NCBI RefSeq assembly: GCF_037078405.1
Contig: NZ_JAYMGZ010000004.1
Coordinates: 372,001 to 436,000 of the forward strand
Direction of reading: 5' to 3'
Source of the DNA: Haloarcula sp. DT43
GTDB lineage: Archaea; Halobacteriota; Halobacteria; Halobacteriales; Haloarculaceae
Length of the DNA stretch: 64,000 bases
This document shows, one piece after another, positions 51,139 through 60,794 of the stretch. Every line of letters starts with the position of its first letter. Within the stretch, counting starts at the first letter, position 1. A program made the translations under genes and the position numbers. The notes under the pieces are model-generated. The model ran no database searches and was not told the DNA's origin. It saw nothing but the letters and a program-made list of their open reading frames with translations.

Positions 51139-54100
51139 TCAGTCGTCGCCGTGCCGTCGCGGTTCCCCCGCTTCGTCGGGCGTCCGCGTCCGGTCACCGC
51201 TCGGGAGCAGCGACACCGGGGAGGCCGTCAGGTACGGCACCGTCGCGACGAGCGCACCGAACAGCGCGAGCGAGACGCCGCCGACGAATATCGCCGCGAG
51301 GACGGTCGGGGGCGTTCGTGCGGAGAGGCGGAAGCCGAAGAAGACGAGCCAGCCGGCCCGTTCGAGAGCCTGTAACGCGAGGACCGACAGGCCGAGAGCG
51401 AGAGCCGTCGCCGGAACCGCGATGCGGGCGATGTCCGCCAAGACCGTCCGCAGGACCCGCCACTGGGTCGCCCCGGTCGAGCGGTGGATACCGATGGCCT
51501 GTCGGCGCGCGTGGACTCCCTGCGCGAACGTGGCGGTAGTGCTGCCGACGGTGCTCAGCGCCGAGAGGACCACGAGGACGCCGAGAATCAACTGGACGTT
51601 GCCGAACACGCCCTCGACGGAGCGTTCGATGGGCGTCCCGGCGGCGTAGGACCCGCTGCTCGCCACGGCGGAGGCGAGTCGGCGGTCGCCGGTCACCGTG
51701 TACGCCGTCGTCGCGAGGGTGGTCCCGTTGGCCGTCACCCGGTAGGTGTACGTCCCGGGCTGGCCCCGGCCGCCGTCGGGCGAGAACCGCGTCTGCGTGG
51801 CGTTTCCGGGCGGCATGTAGACGGTCCGGTTCCGGGAGACGCCGGGGCCGACGACGCGCACGTCCCGGACGAGCGGTTCCTGCCAGGGGTTGGCGAGGCC
51901 GACCCTGAGCGTCGGCGTCGTCAGGACCGACCCCGAGGAGGGTGAGACGGACACCTCCCCGTACAGTTCCCGCTGGGCCCCCCGGACCACCTGGATGTCG
52001 TGTGTCGCCGTCTGGTCGCCCGAACGGGCGGTTATCGTGTAGTTCCCGGGTTCGCGCGGCAGGGGGACGACAGCGACGCCGCTCGCCCCCGTTCTCAGCG
52101 ACGGCCCGTTCACCGTGACGGTCGCGTTCGAGACGCGGTCGCCGGTCTTCGTGACCACGGGGACCGAGAGCCCCGACCCGGGCGGTGCCTGCGACGGGAG
52201 CTGGTCCGGAATCTCGATGGCGTTCGGGGAGACGACGGTCACCGAGTGGGCGTACTCCCCGGCGGTGGCGTTCCAGGTGCCCAGTGCCGACGTCTCGAAG
52301 GAGACGGTCCCGGTCCGCTCCTGTCCCGGCGGGACGGCCACCGTCGTCGTTTGCCGCTCCCCCCGATAGCGGACTGTGACCTCTCGGGTCGCCCGCTCGT
52401 TACCGACGTTTCGCACGGTGACGGAGAGATTGACGGTGTCGCCGCTGACGACGCGGGCCGGGCCGGAAATCCCGGTCACGACAGCGCCCGACCGGGTGGC
52501 CCCGTCGGGTGCTCCGTCGGTTATTCCCGAGACCGGCCCCTCGACGCGAATCATGTGGACCTGCCCGCGCCCGGTCGCCAGGTCGGCCGCCGAGTCGAGC
52601 GGGAGAATCAGTAGGTCATCGAGCGTCCCGGGGGCGTCGTACCGGCCGACGATAGTGACCCGGCGAATCCCGGGCTTGACGCTCCCGCTGACGGTCAGTT
52701 CGTCGCCGACCCCGACGTCTAGCGTCCGCGCGAGGTCGCTCCCGACGACGGCCTCGTCGTAGCGCTGTGGTCGCCGGCCGTCGACCAGCGTCGCCCCGGT
52801 GACGTTGGCGAACAGGCCGTACTCCGCCCCGTGGGCCATGTACGGCTGCCCGTCGGACACCTGTGCGTAGATGATTTCCGGGCTGGCCGGCGTCCCGTCG
52901 GCTCTGAGCGCCGACGCGTACTCGGCGTCAAGGCGACTGTTCAGCGGGTGAGGCGCGCCGGCCTGGGTGATGGTTCCAGTGCCTCCCGCGTTGCCACCGA
53001 GGGGAGAGGCGAGTCCGGCCAGCGAGACGACCAGCAGGAAGGTGATGCCGAACACGGTCAGCGTCGCCGCCGTCGGGACGACCGACCGCCAGGACAGGAA
53101 CGTCGGCGCGACCCAGCCTCGAACTCTCGAAAGCGTCGACCGTCCAGACCGGCCCGACCGGGCGTGGCGGCTGCCGAGCGAGGCCGGCGGGCGGGTCGCC
53201 GCGGGGTAGGCCGCGAGCCCGCCGGCGGCGAGTCCCATCAGCACGAAGATGCCGGCAACGGCCGCGACGACGGTCGCGCTCTGACCCGAGACAGTGACGT
53301 CCAGGGCGATTGGCAGGCCGACGTAGATGGCGACGTTGACAAGCGCTTTGATGAGGACGAGCCCGACGGCGTAGCCGAGAACGACCCCGGTGGTCACGAG
53401 GAGGCCGGCACGGAGCGTAAACAGGAGCCCGACGCGCCAGCCCGGCGCGCCGGTCGAGCGGACGACCCGTATCGCCTCGAGGCGGTCGCGGACGCTCATC
53501 CGGGTGACGTTGTAGACGACGATGAGGACCAGCAGGCCGCCGGCGGCCGCCGCGACGCCCAGCGCCCAGAGCACCTGTTCGAGGCCGCCGAGGACGTACA
53601 GGAGCGCGCTGACGAGCGGTGCGCCCGCGCTCGGTAGGCTCCCCAGCCCGGTCCCGCTCGGACTCCGGTCGATGACGAAGTAGCCGGTGACACCGACCCG
53701 CTGTGCGGTCGAGGCATTCGTCGCGTACCACCGGTCGGAGAGGAACGTCGTCCCCCGCTCCGGCGGGACGACCGACAGCGAGACGGTCCCGTTCGACCCG
53801 CTGACGGCCCGCGTCCGCTGCTGGGAGACCGGCCCCCGGGCGTCGACGCCGTCCGGTATCGTCGGCAGTCTTCCCTCCTGCCACTGGGCCGACCCCTCGA
53901 CGAGCACCCGCGGCGCATCGGGCGGGATGCCGACGAGACGGACCTCGGTCCCGTTCGCGCTCGCCGTCGCGGTCGGGAGGACGGTGACGTTCCCGCTCGC
54001 GTCCGGCGGGCCGTTCTCCGCCTCGTGGTAGGTGACCGTCCCGGAGTTCGCGAGCGGTTCGGCGAAGGTCTCGGAGTACGTGACGGCGGTAAACAGGAGC

Positions 54101-54201
54101 AGGACCGTGCCGATGAGAAACGCGGCCGTCACGGCGACGACGACGACGGTGAGCCGGTCTCGTCTGGACCAGCGAAACAGGAGGGCGTTTCGGTATCCCA
54201 T
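51139..54201 (-). CDS. Giant FtsX-type ABC transporter permease with large extracellular Ig-like region
   Basis: 1020 residues. TM1 at about 17-40, a MacB-like periplasmic section, a first FtsX core (LEAIRVVRSTGAPGWRVGLLF, with several TM segments), a second FtsX domain from about 850 (RRQAIGIHRSTGATQWRVLR, TM segments after it) and, between them, an extracellular part of about 350 residues with Ig/CARDB-like strands (SVTVRNVGNERATREVTVRYRG, GPSLRTGASGVAVVPLPREP, VGLANPWQEPLVRDVRVVGP). FtsX/MacB permeases transmit ATPase force mechanically to the outside rather than moving ions. The ATPase gene follows 7 bases downstream on the opposite reading order (54209 is its end). Confidence 0.85.
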   Translation of the reverse strand: MGYRNALLFRWSRRDRLTVVVVAVTAAFLIGTVLLLFTAVTYSETFAEPLANSGTVTYHEAENGPPDASGNVTVLPTATASANGTEVRLVGIPPDAPRVLVEGSAQWQEGRLPTIPDGVDARGPVSQQRTRAVSGSNGTVSLSVVPPERGTTFLSDRWYATNASTAQRVGVTGYFVIDRSPSGTGLGSLPSAGAPLVSALLYVLGGLEQVLWALGVAAAAGGLLVLIVVYNVTRMSVRDRLEAIRVVRSTGAPGWRVGLLFTLRAGLLVTTGVVLGYAVGLVLIKALVNVAIYVGLPIALDVTVSGQSATVVAAVAGIFVLMGLAAGGLAAYPAATRPPASLGSRHARSGRSGRSTLSRVRGWVAPTFLSWRSVVPTAATLTVFGITFLLVVSLAGLASPLGGNAGGTGTITQAGAPHPLNSRLDAEYASALRADGTPASPEIIYAQVSDGQPYMAHGAEYGLFANVTGATLVDGRRPQRYDEAVVGSDLARTLDVGVGDELTVSGSVKPGIRRVTIVGRYDAPGTLDDLLILPLDSAADLATGRGQVHMIRVEGPVSGITDGAPDGATRSGAVVTGISGPARVVSGDTVNLSVTVRNVGNERATREVTVRYRGERQTTTVAVPPGQERTGTVSFETSALGTWNATAGEYAHSVTVVSPNAIEIPDQLPSQAPPGSGLSVPVVTKTGDRVSNATVTVNGPSLRTGASGVAVVPLPREPGNYTITARSGDQTATHDIQVVRGAQRELYGEVSVSPSSGSVLTTPTLRVGLANPWQEPLVRDVRVVGPGVSRNRTVYMPPGNATQTRFSPDGGRGQPGTYTYRVTANGTTLATTAYTVTGDRRLASAVASSGSYAAGTPIERSVEGVFGNVQLILGVLVVLSALSTVGSTTATFAQGVHARRQAIGIHRSTGATQWRVLRTVLADIARIAVPATALALGLSVLALQALERAGWLVFFGFRLSARTPPTVLAAIFVGGVSLALFGALVATVPYLTASPVSLLPSGDRTRTPDEAGEPRRHGDD

Positions 54202-54208
54202 CGGTCCG

Positions 54209-54907
54209 CTAGTCCGTCTCCGTCGACCGCGCGTCCGGCGTCGAGGCGGCGTCGGTCACGAGCGTACCGCCGCGGATGAACAGCCGCTCGTCGAACCGCT
54301 GGGCCAACTGCGGGTCGTGGCTGATGACGACGAGCGCGGTCTCGGTCGATTCCTTCATGCTGAACAGGAGGTCTAGCACCGCCGCCGCCGTGTCGGGGTC
54401 CAGCTGGCCGGTCGGTTCGTCGGCGAGGATGACTTCGGGGCGGTTCGCTAGCGCGCGTGCGATGGCGACGCGCTGTTTCTCGCCACCGCTCAGCGTCGCG
54501 GGGTACTGGTGCTCCAGCCCGGCGATGCCCAGGCGGTCGAACAGCGTGTCCAGCCAGTCGGGGTCGCGTTCGCCCGCGTGCTCCTGCGGAAGCGAGGCGT
54601 TCTCGCGGGCGGTCAGGTCGCCGATGAGCTGGAAGTCCTGGAAGACGAACCCGAGCGTCGTCCGGCGAAGCCGCGCGCGCTGGCGCTCCGAGAGCGCGCT
54701 CGCGTCCCGGCCGGCGACCGTCAGCCGACCGCTAGACGGCGGCTCTAGCAGACCGAGGACGTTGAACAGGGTCGACTTCCCGGCCCCGCTGGGGCCCTGG
54801 ACGAGCGTCGCCGCGTCCGACTCGACCGTGAGCGAGACGCCGTCGAGAATGGTCGTGCCCCGTCGCGTGACACACAGGTCCGAACCGACGAGGACGGGGT
54901 CGGTCAT
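54209..54907 (-). CDS. ABC transporter ATP-binding protein (MacB/LolD type)
   Basis: 232 residues from the ATG giving MTDPVLVGSDLCVTRRG; an earlier ATG 36 bases upstream is less likely. Walker A GPSGAGKST (38-46), Q-loop FVFQDFQLIGDL, signature LSGGEKQRVAIARAL, Walker B VILADEPTGQLDPDT and H-loop VVISHDPQLA are intact. Sequence and length match the LolD/MacB subfamily that pairs with FtsX-fold permeases. It is 7 bases upstream of the permease gene in the same transcription unit. Confidence 0.94.
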   Translation of the reverse strand: MTDPVLVGSDLCVTRRGTTILDGVSLTVESDAATLVQGPSGAGKSTLFNVLGLLEPPSSGRLTVAGRDASALSERQRARLRRTTLGFVFQDFQLIGDLTARENASLPQEHAGERDPDWLDTLFDRLGIAGLEHQYPATLSGGEKQRVAIARALANRPEVILADEPTGQLDPDTAAAVLDLLFSMKESTETALVVISHDPQLAQRFDERLFIRGGTLVTDAASTPDARSTETD

Positions 54908-54992
54908 TGTCGACCTTTCTGCCGGCCCCGTATTGTATGCCACGGTTACATACCCGGTGCGGCCACGAGCGGGCCCTCTCGGGTCGGGCGCG

Positions 54993-56681
54993 TCAACACC
55001 CCGTTCGGTTGCCGCCGGGCAGTACGAGATACACGGAGTCGAGCGCTCGCGTGTCGTAGACCACGTCGTGCTCGTAGCGCCACTCCGCCAGCGCCGCGGG
55101 CGTGGTCTTCTCGCTTGCGGCCGGGAACAGATGCGCCCCGGTCGTCCCCCACGACGCCCGCGACAGCGTCGGGCAGTCCGGTTCCGCGCCGCCGCCGAGC
55201 CACCGGGCGGTCGGCTGGTACGTCCCGGCGGTCGCGGCGGGGTAGTACAGGGCGACGATGCGGCTGAACGGGTGGTCCGAGGCCCACTGCTCGTCGACGT
55301 GGTCGGCCGTGAACGTCGCGGCCGCGAACTGCGACTCGGTCGCGCCGGTCGGGAACGCCAGCGTGTCGAGGTTGACGAACGCGATGGGCATCGTCACGAG
55401 CGCGGCGACCACGACGACGACCGCCAGGACGGTCGCGAGCCGGTGACTGTGAGTCCTGACCGACCCGAGCCCGCCGTCCGGTGACGGCGACCTCCGGGCG
55501 GCGAGCGACGCGACGCCGACGCCGGCCAGCACGAACACGGGGAGGTGAACGAACGTCTGGCCCCGGAGCGCGGTCCCGTAGTACTCCGGCGTCAGCGAGG
55601 CGGTCAACGAGAAGTACACGACGACAATCGGAGCCAGCAGGAGCGCCAGCACGACCGGGCCGATGCGCCGCCGGTCGCGGCTCGCGAGCGGGAGGCCGAC
55701 CAGGGCGAACGCCACCGGGACGGCGAAGGCCGCGACGAGCGCCAAGAGCCCGGTCGGCGTGGTCTGTGTCCCGGGGAACACGGTCCGGAGCGCGTTCGCG
55801 CCGAGCGTCAGGAACCAGAGGCCGACCGCGCCGCCGACGGTCACCCGCTGGAGGCGCGGACTCGTCCGCTGGAACCAGACCAGCGTCGCCACCAGGAGGA
55901 CGACCCAGGCCAGGAACAGCCCCGGATACGCGCTGATGCGGTCGACGTAGGGAACGACTAACTGGGACTGTTCGGCGAACCGGTAGTACCCCCACATGTA
56001 CGTCCAGAAGCCCGCGACGACGGCGAGGGAAACGACGGCGTCGCGGCGTGGCGGAATCCGAGCGAGATGTGCGGCCAGTACGCCCGTGAGGACCAGCGCC
56101 ACGATGAGTGAACTGAACGTGTGGAGCAGCGGGAAGGCGGCGAACAGGACGACCACGACGGCCCCCCAGCGACGCCTGTCCCGGTCGGTCGTGAGCAGGC
56201 GGTGGACGGCAATCGCAAACAGCGGGAGCAGGAGGAAGGCCAGGGCCTCCTCGTCTGTCTGGCCGGTGCGCCGGAGGTAGACCCCCTCGACCGCGAGTCC
56301 CATCCCCACCACGCCCATCGCCAGCGTCGTCCGCGAGCGCGGCCAGCGACTCGACCGCGCCAGGCGCTTGGCCAGCGCCATCGCCGTCAGACAGGACGCC
56401 GCACCGGTGACCGCGACGACCGGCTGAGCGATATACAGCGGCCGCTCGCCGGTGAGCGCGCCGACGACCGTCAGAAGAGCGGCGAACACGACGTTGTCCG
56501 CCCGGAACCGGCCGAGCGGAAACGCCCCCGTCTCGAGAGTGTCCCTGGCCAGAGCGACGTAACCGAACCCGTCTATCGTCGAGGGGAGCGGCGTCCAGTG
56601 GAGCGTCGTCAGGCGGGCCGCGACCGCCACGGCGACCACCGCCACGACGAGCAGCAGTCGCCCCGTCCGGCCGTCACTCAT
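54993..56681 (-). CDS. Polytopic membrane protein, GT-C glycosyltransferase-like
   Basis: 562 residues with about twelve membrane segments. The N-terminal loop after TM1 has HWTPLPSTIDGFGYVALARDTLE, with acidic and aromatic residues as found in the first loop of GT-C enzymes. A later VYLRRTGQTDEEALAFLLLPLFAIAV and a C-terminal extracytoplasmic region (VALYYPAATAGTYQPTARWLGGG) follow. The fold would transfer sugars from lipid carriers, but the catalytic DxD/DE signature is not clear; alternatives are a flippase or other polytopic enzyme. It lies 85 bases upstream of the ABC ATPase. Confidence 0.6.
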   Translation of the reverse strand: MSDGRTGRLLLVVAVVAVAVAARLTTLHWTPLPSTIDGFGYVALARDTLETGAFPLGRFRADNVVFAALLTVVGALTGERPLYIAQPVVAVTGAASCLTAMALAKRLARSSRWPRSRTTLAMGVVGMGLAVEGVYLRRTGQTDEEALAFLLLPLFAIAVHRLLTTDRDRRRWGAVVVVLFAAFPLLHTFSSLIVALVLTGVLAAHLARIPPRRDAVVSLAVVAGFWTYMWGYYRFAEQSQLVVPYVDRISAYPGLFLAWVVLLVATLVWFQRTSPRLQRVTVGGAVGLWFLTLGANALRTVFPGTQTTPTGLLALVAAFAVPVAFALVGLPLASRDRRRIGPVVLALLLAPIVVVYFSLTASLTPEYYGTALRGQTFVHLPVFVLAGVGVASLAARRSPSPDGGLGSVRTHSHRLATVLAVVVVVAALVTMPIAFVNLDTLAFPTGATESQFAAATFTADHVDEQWASDHPFSRIVALYYPAATAGTYQPTARWLGGGAEPDCPTLSRASWGTTGAHLFPAASEKTTPAALAEWRYEHDVVYDTRALDSVYLVLPGGNRTGC

Positions 56682-56785
56682 TGCCCGTCCCTACACCGGG
56701 TGGGTGTAAGAGCGTTACCGCATGCCGACGGGCGACTCGGAGTCCGTCCACGGCTGTCGAGGTACTGCTAGGCGGGGCGTCCCGG

Positions 56786-58939
56786 TCACGGGTGACCGTT
56801 CGACCGTATCTCCCGAGCGCGTTCGACGGCGGTCTCCGCACGGTCGGGGTCGACCGAGGACGGTGCGAACGCCGCCGTCTCGAAGGCTTCGACGACCGTC
56901 TCGATGTCCGTCACTTGCTCCTCGGGCACGCCGTTCGCCCGGCTCCGCTGGAGCAGTTCCCAGTGTGTCGCCCCCTCGCTGATTCCGTTCTGTGCCGCTA
57001 GCTCGTCGTGAACCGCGGCGTAGGCCGCCATCGCCGCAGCGTCGTAGTCCCCGCCGTCGAGGTGCGTGTCGACGCGTTCGTCGAACGTCGGTCCCGTGAC
57101 AGTCGGTTCCGCTTCCGGTCGGTCGGGTTCGGCCGTCGACTCGTCGGCGGTTTCCACCGGGTCCGTGTCCCCGGAGCCGCGGAACCGCGAGATAACGACC
57201 CACGATGCGACGACGACTGCGAGCACCACCCCGCCCACGACGACGGGGAGCCAGTCGTACCCGACGAGGCCACTTCCGAGGCTGCCCAGGCCACCGTCAG
57301 ACCCGAACAGTATCGCCAGCAGGCTATCGACGAGCGAGTCGCCGCCGGACCCGCTGCCGACCGGCGCTGGCCCGCCGTCGTCTCCCGGGGCTCCCGTCGC
57401 CGGCACTGTCGCCGTCGTTGTCGCGTTACCGAGGTTCGATTCCGGCTCGTCGTACGTGGCTGTGACCGTGGCTGACGCGTTCGTCTGTGGGGCGGCGAGG
57501 ACAGCCGCGAACGACCCGTCCCCGTCCGTCTCGACGACCTGCGTTCCGCTCTCGCCGACTCGGAGACGGACCGGACGGCCGGCGACTGGCGTCCCGTCGA
57601 CGGTCCGGAGGCGGCCGCGGGCGAGAACCCCCTCGTCCGTGTACGACGCGTTCACCGCGAGGGTGGTCCCGGTCTCGACCACGACGACCGGGGCCGTGGA
57701 CCTCGCGCCGGTGATAGCGCGGTTCTCGTAGGGAATCCGGGCGACGACCTGCCGGTCGCCGTCGTCGACCGTCGCCGGGACCCGGGCCGTCGCTGTGGCG
57801 GTCCCGTTGGGTCCAGTCGTCGTCCGTGCCAAAACGGTGTCGTCCGTGCCGAACTCGACTGGAATCCCCGCGAGGCCGGTTGATTCGACCGTCACGGCCG
57901 CCGAAACGTCGAGTCGGTCACCGTATCCCACCGTCTCCGGTGCGAGCTCGCTCCTCACGGTCGGGGTCACCTGTCGCACGTCCACGGTGACCGTGGCAGT
58001 GTCGGACAGGTACACCGAGTCCGAGCGCGGGACGTACTCGACCGAAACTGACTGTTCCCCGAGTCTCGCCGAACGGGGGCGGTACAGCGTTTCGAACGCG
58101 CCGTTCGAATCGGTCCGGACCGTCCGGAGTCGGGAGCCGACGCGGAGTTCGACCGTCTCGTCGGCGACGGCCGACCCGTTCTCGGTCTGTATCCGGCCGG
58201 AGAGGGTTCCCGGGTCGGTGAACGACGCGGTCGCGTCGTTCGCCCGAACCGTCAGCGTCGTCCCGACGAGCGTCTCTTCACGGACGGCGGCCTGTGTTGC
58301 CGTGACGTTCGCCGTGGTCTCGTTGAGTTCGGCCTGTCCCTCCGAGAGGTCGACCGACGTGGCGTTCTCGATGCGTTCGAAGTTCCGGTTCAACTGCCGG
58401 CCCCGTTCGCTGACGTTCGACGCCGTCCGCTCCATGGCGCGCGCGGTGACGCGGGCCTCGCGTTCGTCACCGCGCTCGCGTGCCGCCCGGTACGCCGCGT
58501 ACTGCTGGCGGTATCGCTGTACCTCGGTTGCGAGGGTCCGCTGGTTCTCGCGCGCGGCCTCAAACTCCCCCGCAGCGGTGTCGTCCGCCTCCGAGGACGT
58601 GTCGCCGGCGACCTCGACGTACTGCTCCAGACGCGTGTCGTAGTCGTCGCCGAGGACGCTCCGGGCCTGCTCGTACTGCTCGCTGGACAGCGCGATACTA
58701 CTGCTCTCCAGTCGCCCCCCCATTGTCCGGGCCAACCAGGCGGCCGTTTCGTCCCCGTACTCCCCGTCGGCCACCGAATCGGGGTTCACCTGCTGTGTCT
58801 CGTTGCCGTCCGTCGTCGTCTCGACCTGAGGGTTCGGAGCCGGGCTGTCTCCCACCGTCGCCGCCGCGCCACCAGCGCCCGCTGTGAGCCCCAGCAGTGC
58901 CAGAGCGACGAACACGGCCCACGGCTGGCTCCGGAACAC
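56786..58939 (-). CDS. DUF4129-type membrane protein with extracellular Ig-like region
   Basis: 717 residues from a GTG giving FRSQPWAVFVALALLGLTAG, a signal peptide. A helical coiled coil (about 100-210, EARENQRTLATEVQRYRQQY) precedes Ig-like/carboxypeptidase-regulatory-like repeats (GRIQTENGSAVADETVELRVG, GRLRTVDGTPVAGRPVRLRVG), then a TM segment (WLPVVVGGVVLAVVVASWVVI) near residue 575 and a cytoplasmic DUF4129-like tail (GGDYDAAAMAAYAAVHDELA, HWELLQRSRANGVP). DUF4129 proteins accompany transglutaminase-like and MoxR genes. It is the first gene of the long minus-strand run leading to moxR. Confidence 0.75.
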   Translation of the reverse strand: MFRSQPWAVFVALALLGLTAGAGGAAATVGDSPAPNPQVETTTDGNETQQVNPDSVADGEYGDETAAWLARTMGGRLESSSIALSSEQYEQARSVLGDDYDTRLEQYVEVAGDTSSEADDTAAGEFEAARENQRTLATEVQRYRQQYAAYRAARERGDEREARVTARAMERTASNVSERGRQLNRNFERIENATSVDLSEGQAELNETTANVTATQAAVREETLVGTTLTVRANDATASFTDPGTLSGRIQTENGSAVADETVELRVGSRLRTVRTDSNGAFETLYRPRSARLGEQSVSVEYVPRSDSVYLSDTATVTVDVRQVTPTVRSELAPETVGYGDRLDVSAAVTVESTGLAGIPVEFGTDDTVLARTTTGPNGTATATARVPATVDDGDRQVVARIPYENRAITGARSTAPVVVVETGTTLAVNASYTDEGVLARGRLRTVDGTPVAGRPVRLRVGESGTQVVETDGDGSFAAVLAAPQTNASATVTATYDEPESNLGNATTTATVPATGAPGDDGGPAPVGSGSGGDSLVDSLLAILFGSDGGLGSLGSGLVGYDWLPVVVGGVVLAVVVASWVVISRFRGSGDTDPVETADESTAEPDRPEAEPTVTGPTFDERVDTHLDGGDYDAAAMAAYAAVHDELAAQNGISEGATHWELLQRSRANGVPEEQVTDIETVVEAFETAAFAPSSVDPDRAETAVERAREIRSNGHP

Positions 58940-59056
58940 ACCGTGTTATTCTGCTGGTTTGATAAAATGCGTTCGGTTGGCCCACCCCACCGGTGTCGGG
59001 GTGCGAGGAGCGCCCAATCGGCTGTTTTTTTACCGTTCCGACATGAACCTCGTCTA

Positions 59057-60076
59057 ATGGCTGGCACCCCGGCGTGGAAGCTACTCCTGCCGCGCCAACT
59101 CCGCCGTCTCCCGGCCGACCTGGCCGCCGTCGTCGGCGTAGTTGCCCTGACGAACCTGGCCGTTTTGCTGCCGGTCGTCTCCGACACGCCGGTCCGTATC
59201 GTCGCCGGACTCGTGTTTGTCCTCTTCGTCCCCGGGTACGCGTTCATCGCCGCGCTGTTCCCGGAGGACGGGAGCGACCCCGACGACGACGAGGCCGTCA
59301 CGAACCCCCAGGCCGAGGGTATCGACGGCATCGACGGCATCGAACGGGTCGCGCTCTCCTTTGGCCTCAGCATCGCACTCGTCCCCCTCGTGGGCCTGGT
59401 GTTGAACTTCACGCCGTGGGGCATCCGCCTGCTCCCGATTCTCGTCTCGCTCAGCGGGCTGACGCTTGTGTTGACCGGCGTCGCGGCCGTTCGTCGCTGG
59501 GCGCTGCCCGCCGACGAGCGGTTCCGCGTGCCATACCGGGCGTGGCTCAGCGCCGGCCGCGAGGAGCTGTTCTCGCCAGCGTCGCGGACGGACGCCGCCC
59601 TGAACGTGTTGCTGGTCGTGAGCATCCTGCTCGCGGCCGGCAGCGTCGCGTACGCCGTCACAGTCCCGAAAGAGGGCGAGCGGTTCAGCGAGTTCTACCT
59701 GCTGACGGAGGGCGAGGACGGCGACCTCGTCGCGGACGGCTACCCGACGGAGTTCCAGCGGGGCGAAAGCCGGTCGCTGATAGTCGGCATCGGGAATCAG
59801 GAACACGAGCGAACGGAGTACACCGTCGTCACCGAGTTACAGCGCGTCGAACGCGTCGGCAACGAGACGCGGGTGCAGGAGCGGAGCGAACTGCGGCGCT
59901 TCCAGCCGACGCTAGAGCACAACGAGACCTGGCACCGCCAACACGAGGTGACGCCGGGGATGACGGGAGAGCGGCTCAGGCTCCAGTACCTGCTGTACCG
60001 CGGTTCGCCGCCCGAGACGGTCAACCAATCGACCGCCTATCGGGAAGTCCACCTCTGGGTGAACGTGACCGAGTGA
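59057..60076 (+). CDS. DUF1616 family membrane protein
   Basis: 339 residues from ATG giving MAGTPAWKLLLPRQLRRLPA. Four or five N-terminal TM segments (VVGVVALTNLAVLLPVV, IVAGLVFVLFVPGYAFIAALFP and others) and a large extracytoplasmic domain (VTVPKEGERFSEFYLLTEGE, NVT sequons). This is the DUF1616 arrangement common in archaeal S-layer and N-glycosylation neighbourhoods. The gene diverges from the DUF4129 gene; 118 bases separate them. Its function is not known. Confidence 0.85.
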   Translation: MAGTPAWKLLLPRQLRRLPADLAAVVGVVALTNLAVLLPVVSDTPVRIVAGLVFVLFVPGYAFIAALFPEDGSDPDDDEAVTNPQAEGIDGIDGIERVALSFGLSIALVPLVGLVLNFTPWGIRLLPILVSLSGLTLVLTGVAAVRRWALPADERFRVPYRAWLSAGREELFSPASRTDAALNVLLVVSILLAAGSVAYAVTVPKEGERFSEFYLLTEGEDGDLVADGYPTEFQRGESRSLIVGIGNQEHERTEYTVVTELQRVERVGNETRVQERSELRRFQPTLEHNETWHRQHEVTPGMTGERLRLQYLLYRGSPPETVNQSTAYREVHLWVNVTE

Positions 60077-60359
60077 CCCCCTTTCCGCGGGGTCTAAAGC
60101 GGATTGTCCCACTGCCTCCCGTTCCGCATTCCACCCGCCGAACGGCTTTTTTCGCCTCGGGACGGACTACTACTTCTTCCCGAACCTGTTCTGGCCGCTG
60201 CTGGCAGCAAACCCCGACCGGTCGCCGTCGTTCGCGGCCCACGCCCCCGACAGCCTGGGCTCGCTCGCCGTCCCGCTCGTCGTCTTCGGACTGGCCGTCA
60301 GTTACGGCGTCGTGGCGGCGTACCGGAGTCACGAGCCGATGGCGGTGGAAATACTATAG
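60063..60359 (+). pseudogene. 5'-truncated or frameshifted gene remnant (about 65 recognisable residues)
   Basis: One reading frame, different from DUF1616, is open from 60063 to a TAG at 60357-60359 but has no ATG, GTG or TTG start at a sensible position. It encodes LGTDYYFFPNLFWPLLAANP, then DSLGSLAVPLVVFGLAVSYG, VVAAYRSHEPMAVEIL, with an aromatic/proline segment and a clear membrane helix that look protein-like. It could be the surviving C-terminus of a membrane protein, or a frameshifted gene near the T6 run at 60147-60152. Family unknown. Confidence 0.35.
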
Positions 60360-60477
60360 GACCAGACCCCGTACCGGAGACTCATTGTGTCCGGAATCAA
60401 CGCCGTTCAGAACTAGTCGGTCAGCGAGACCGTGCCATCGTACGCCCGGTAGCTATGGACCGGAGCTACCGACGGTT

Positions 60478-60618
60478 TCAGGCCTGGGTCGCGGATTCAA
60501 TCGGCGTGTCGCCGCAGTCGACGCAGATGTACTCCTCGTCGACTGTGACGACGACCGGTGAGTTGCACGTAATGCACTTGAGCTTCGACGCGCGCGATTG
60601 CTTTGCGTAGTCCCCCAT
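60478..60618 (-). CDS. Tiny zinc-ribbon protein (46 aa)
   Basis: ATG at 60618 to TGA at 60478. The sequence begins MGDYAKQSRASKLKCITCNS and continues into EEYICVDCGDTPIE, giving two CxxC knuckles at C15/C18 and C32/C35. This is a complete four-cysteine zinc ribbon of the sort abundant in haloarchaea, where such small proteins bind nucleic acid or protein partners. Composition (mixed charge, acidic centre) supports a real gene. It lies between the remnant and the secreted PGF-CTERM gene. Function unknown. Confidence 0.75.
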   Translation of the reverse strand: MGDYAKQSRASKLKCITCNSPVVVTVDEEYICVDCGDTPIESATQA

Positions 60619-60794
60619 TGTGTGTACCTTATACACACGCATTATCTGTAAGATAACATAAAATCATGCGTCTCAGCAACATTTCGCCGCGACCGGTTCC
60701 GTGCGACGGCATCTACCCGGAGGCACACCGCCAGGAAGCGACATAACGGAGAAAGAATCACAACAACGCCGTGTCGACCCCAGCGGCCTGTGAC

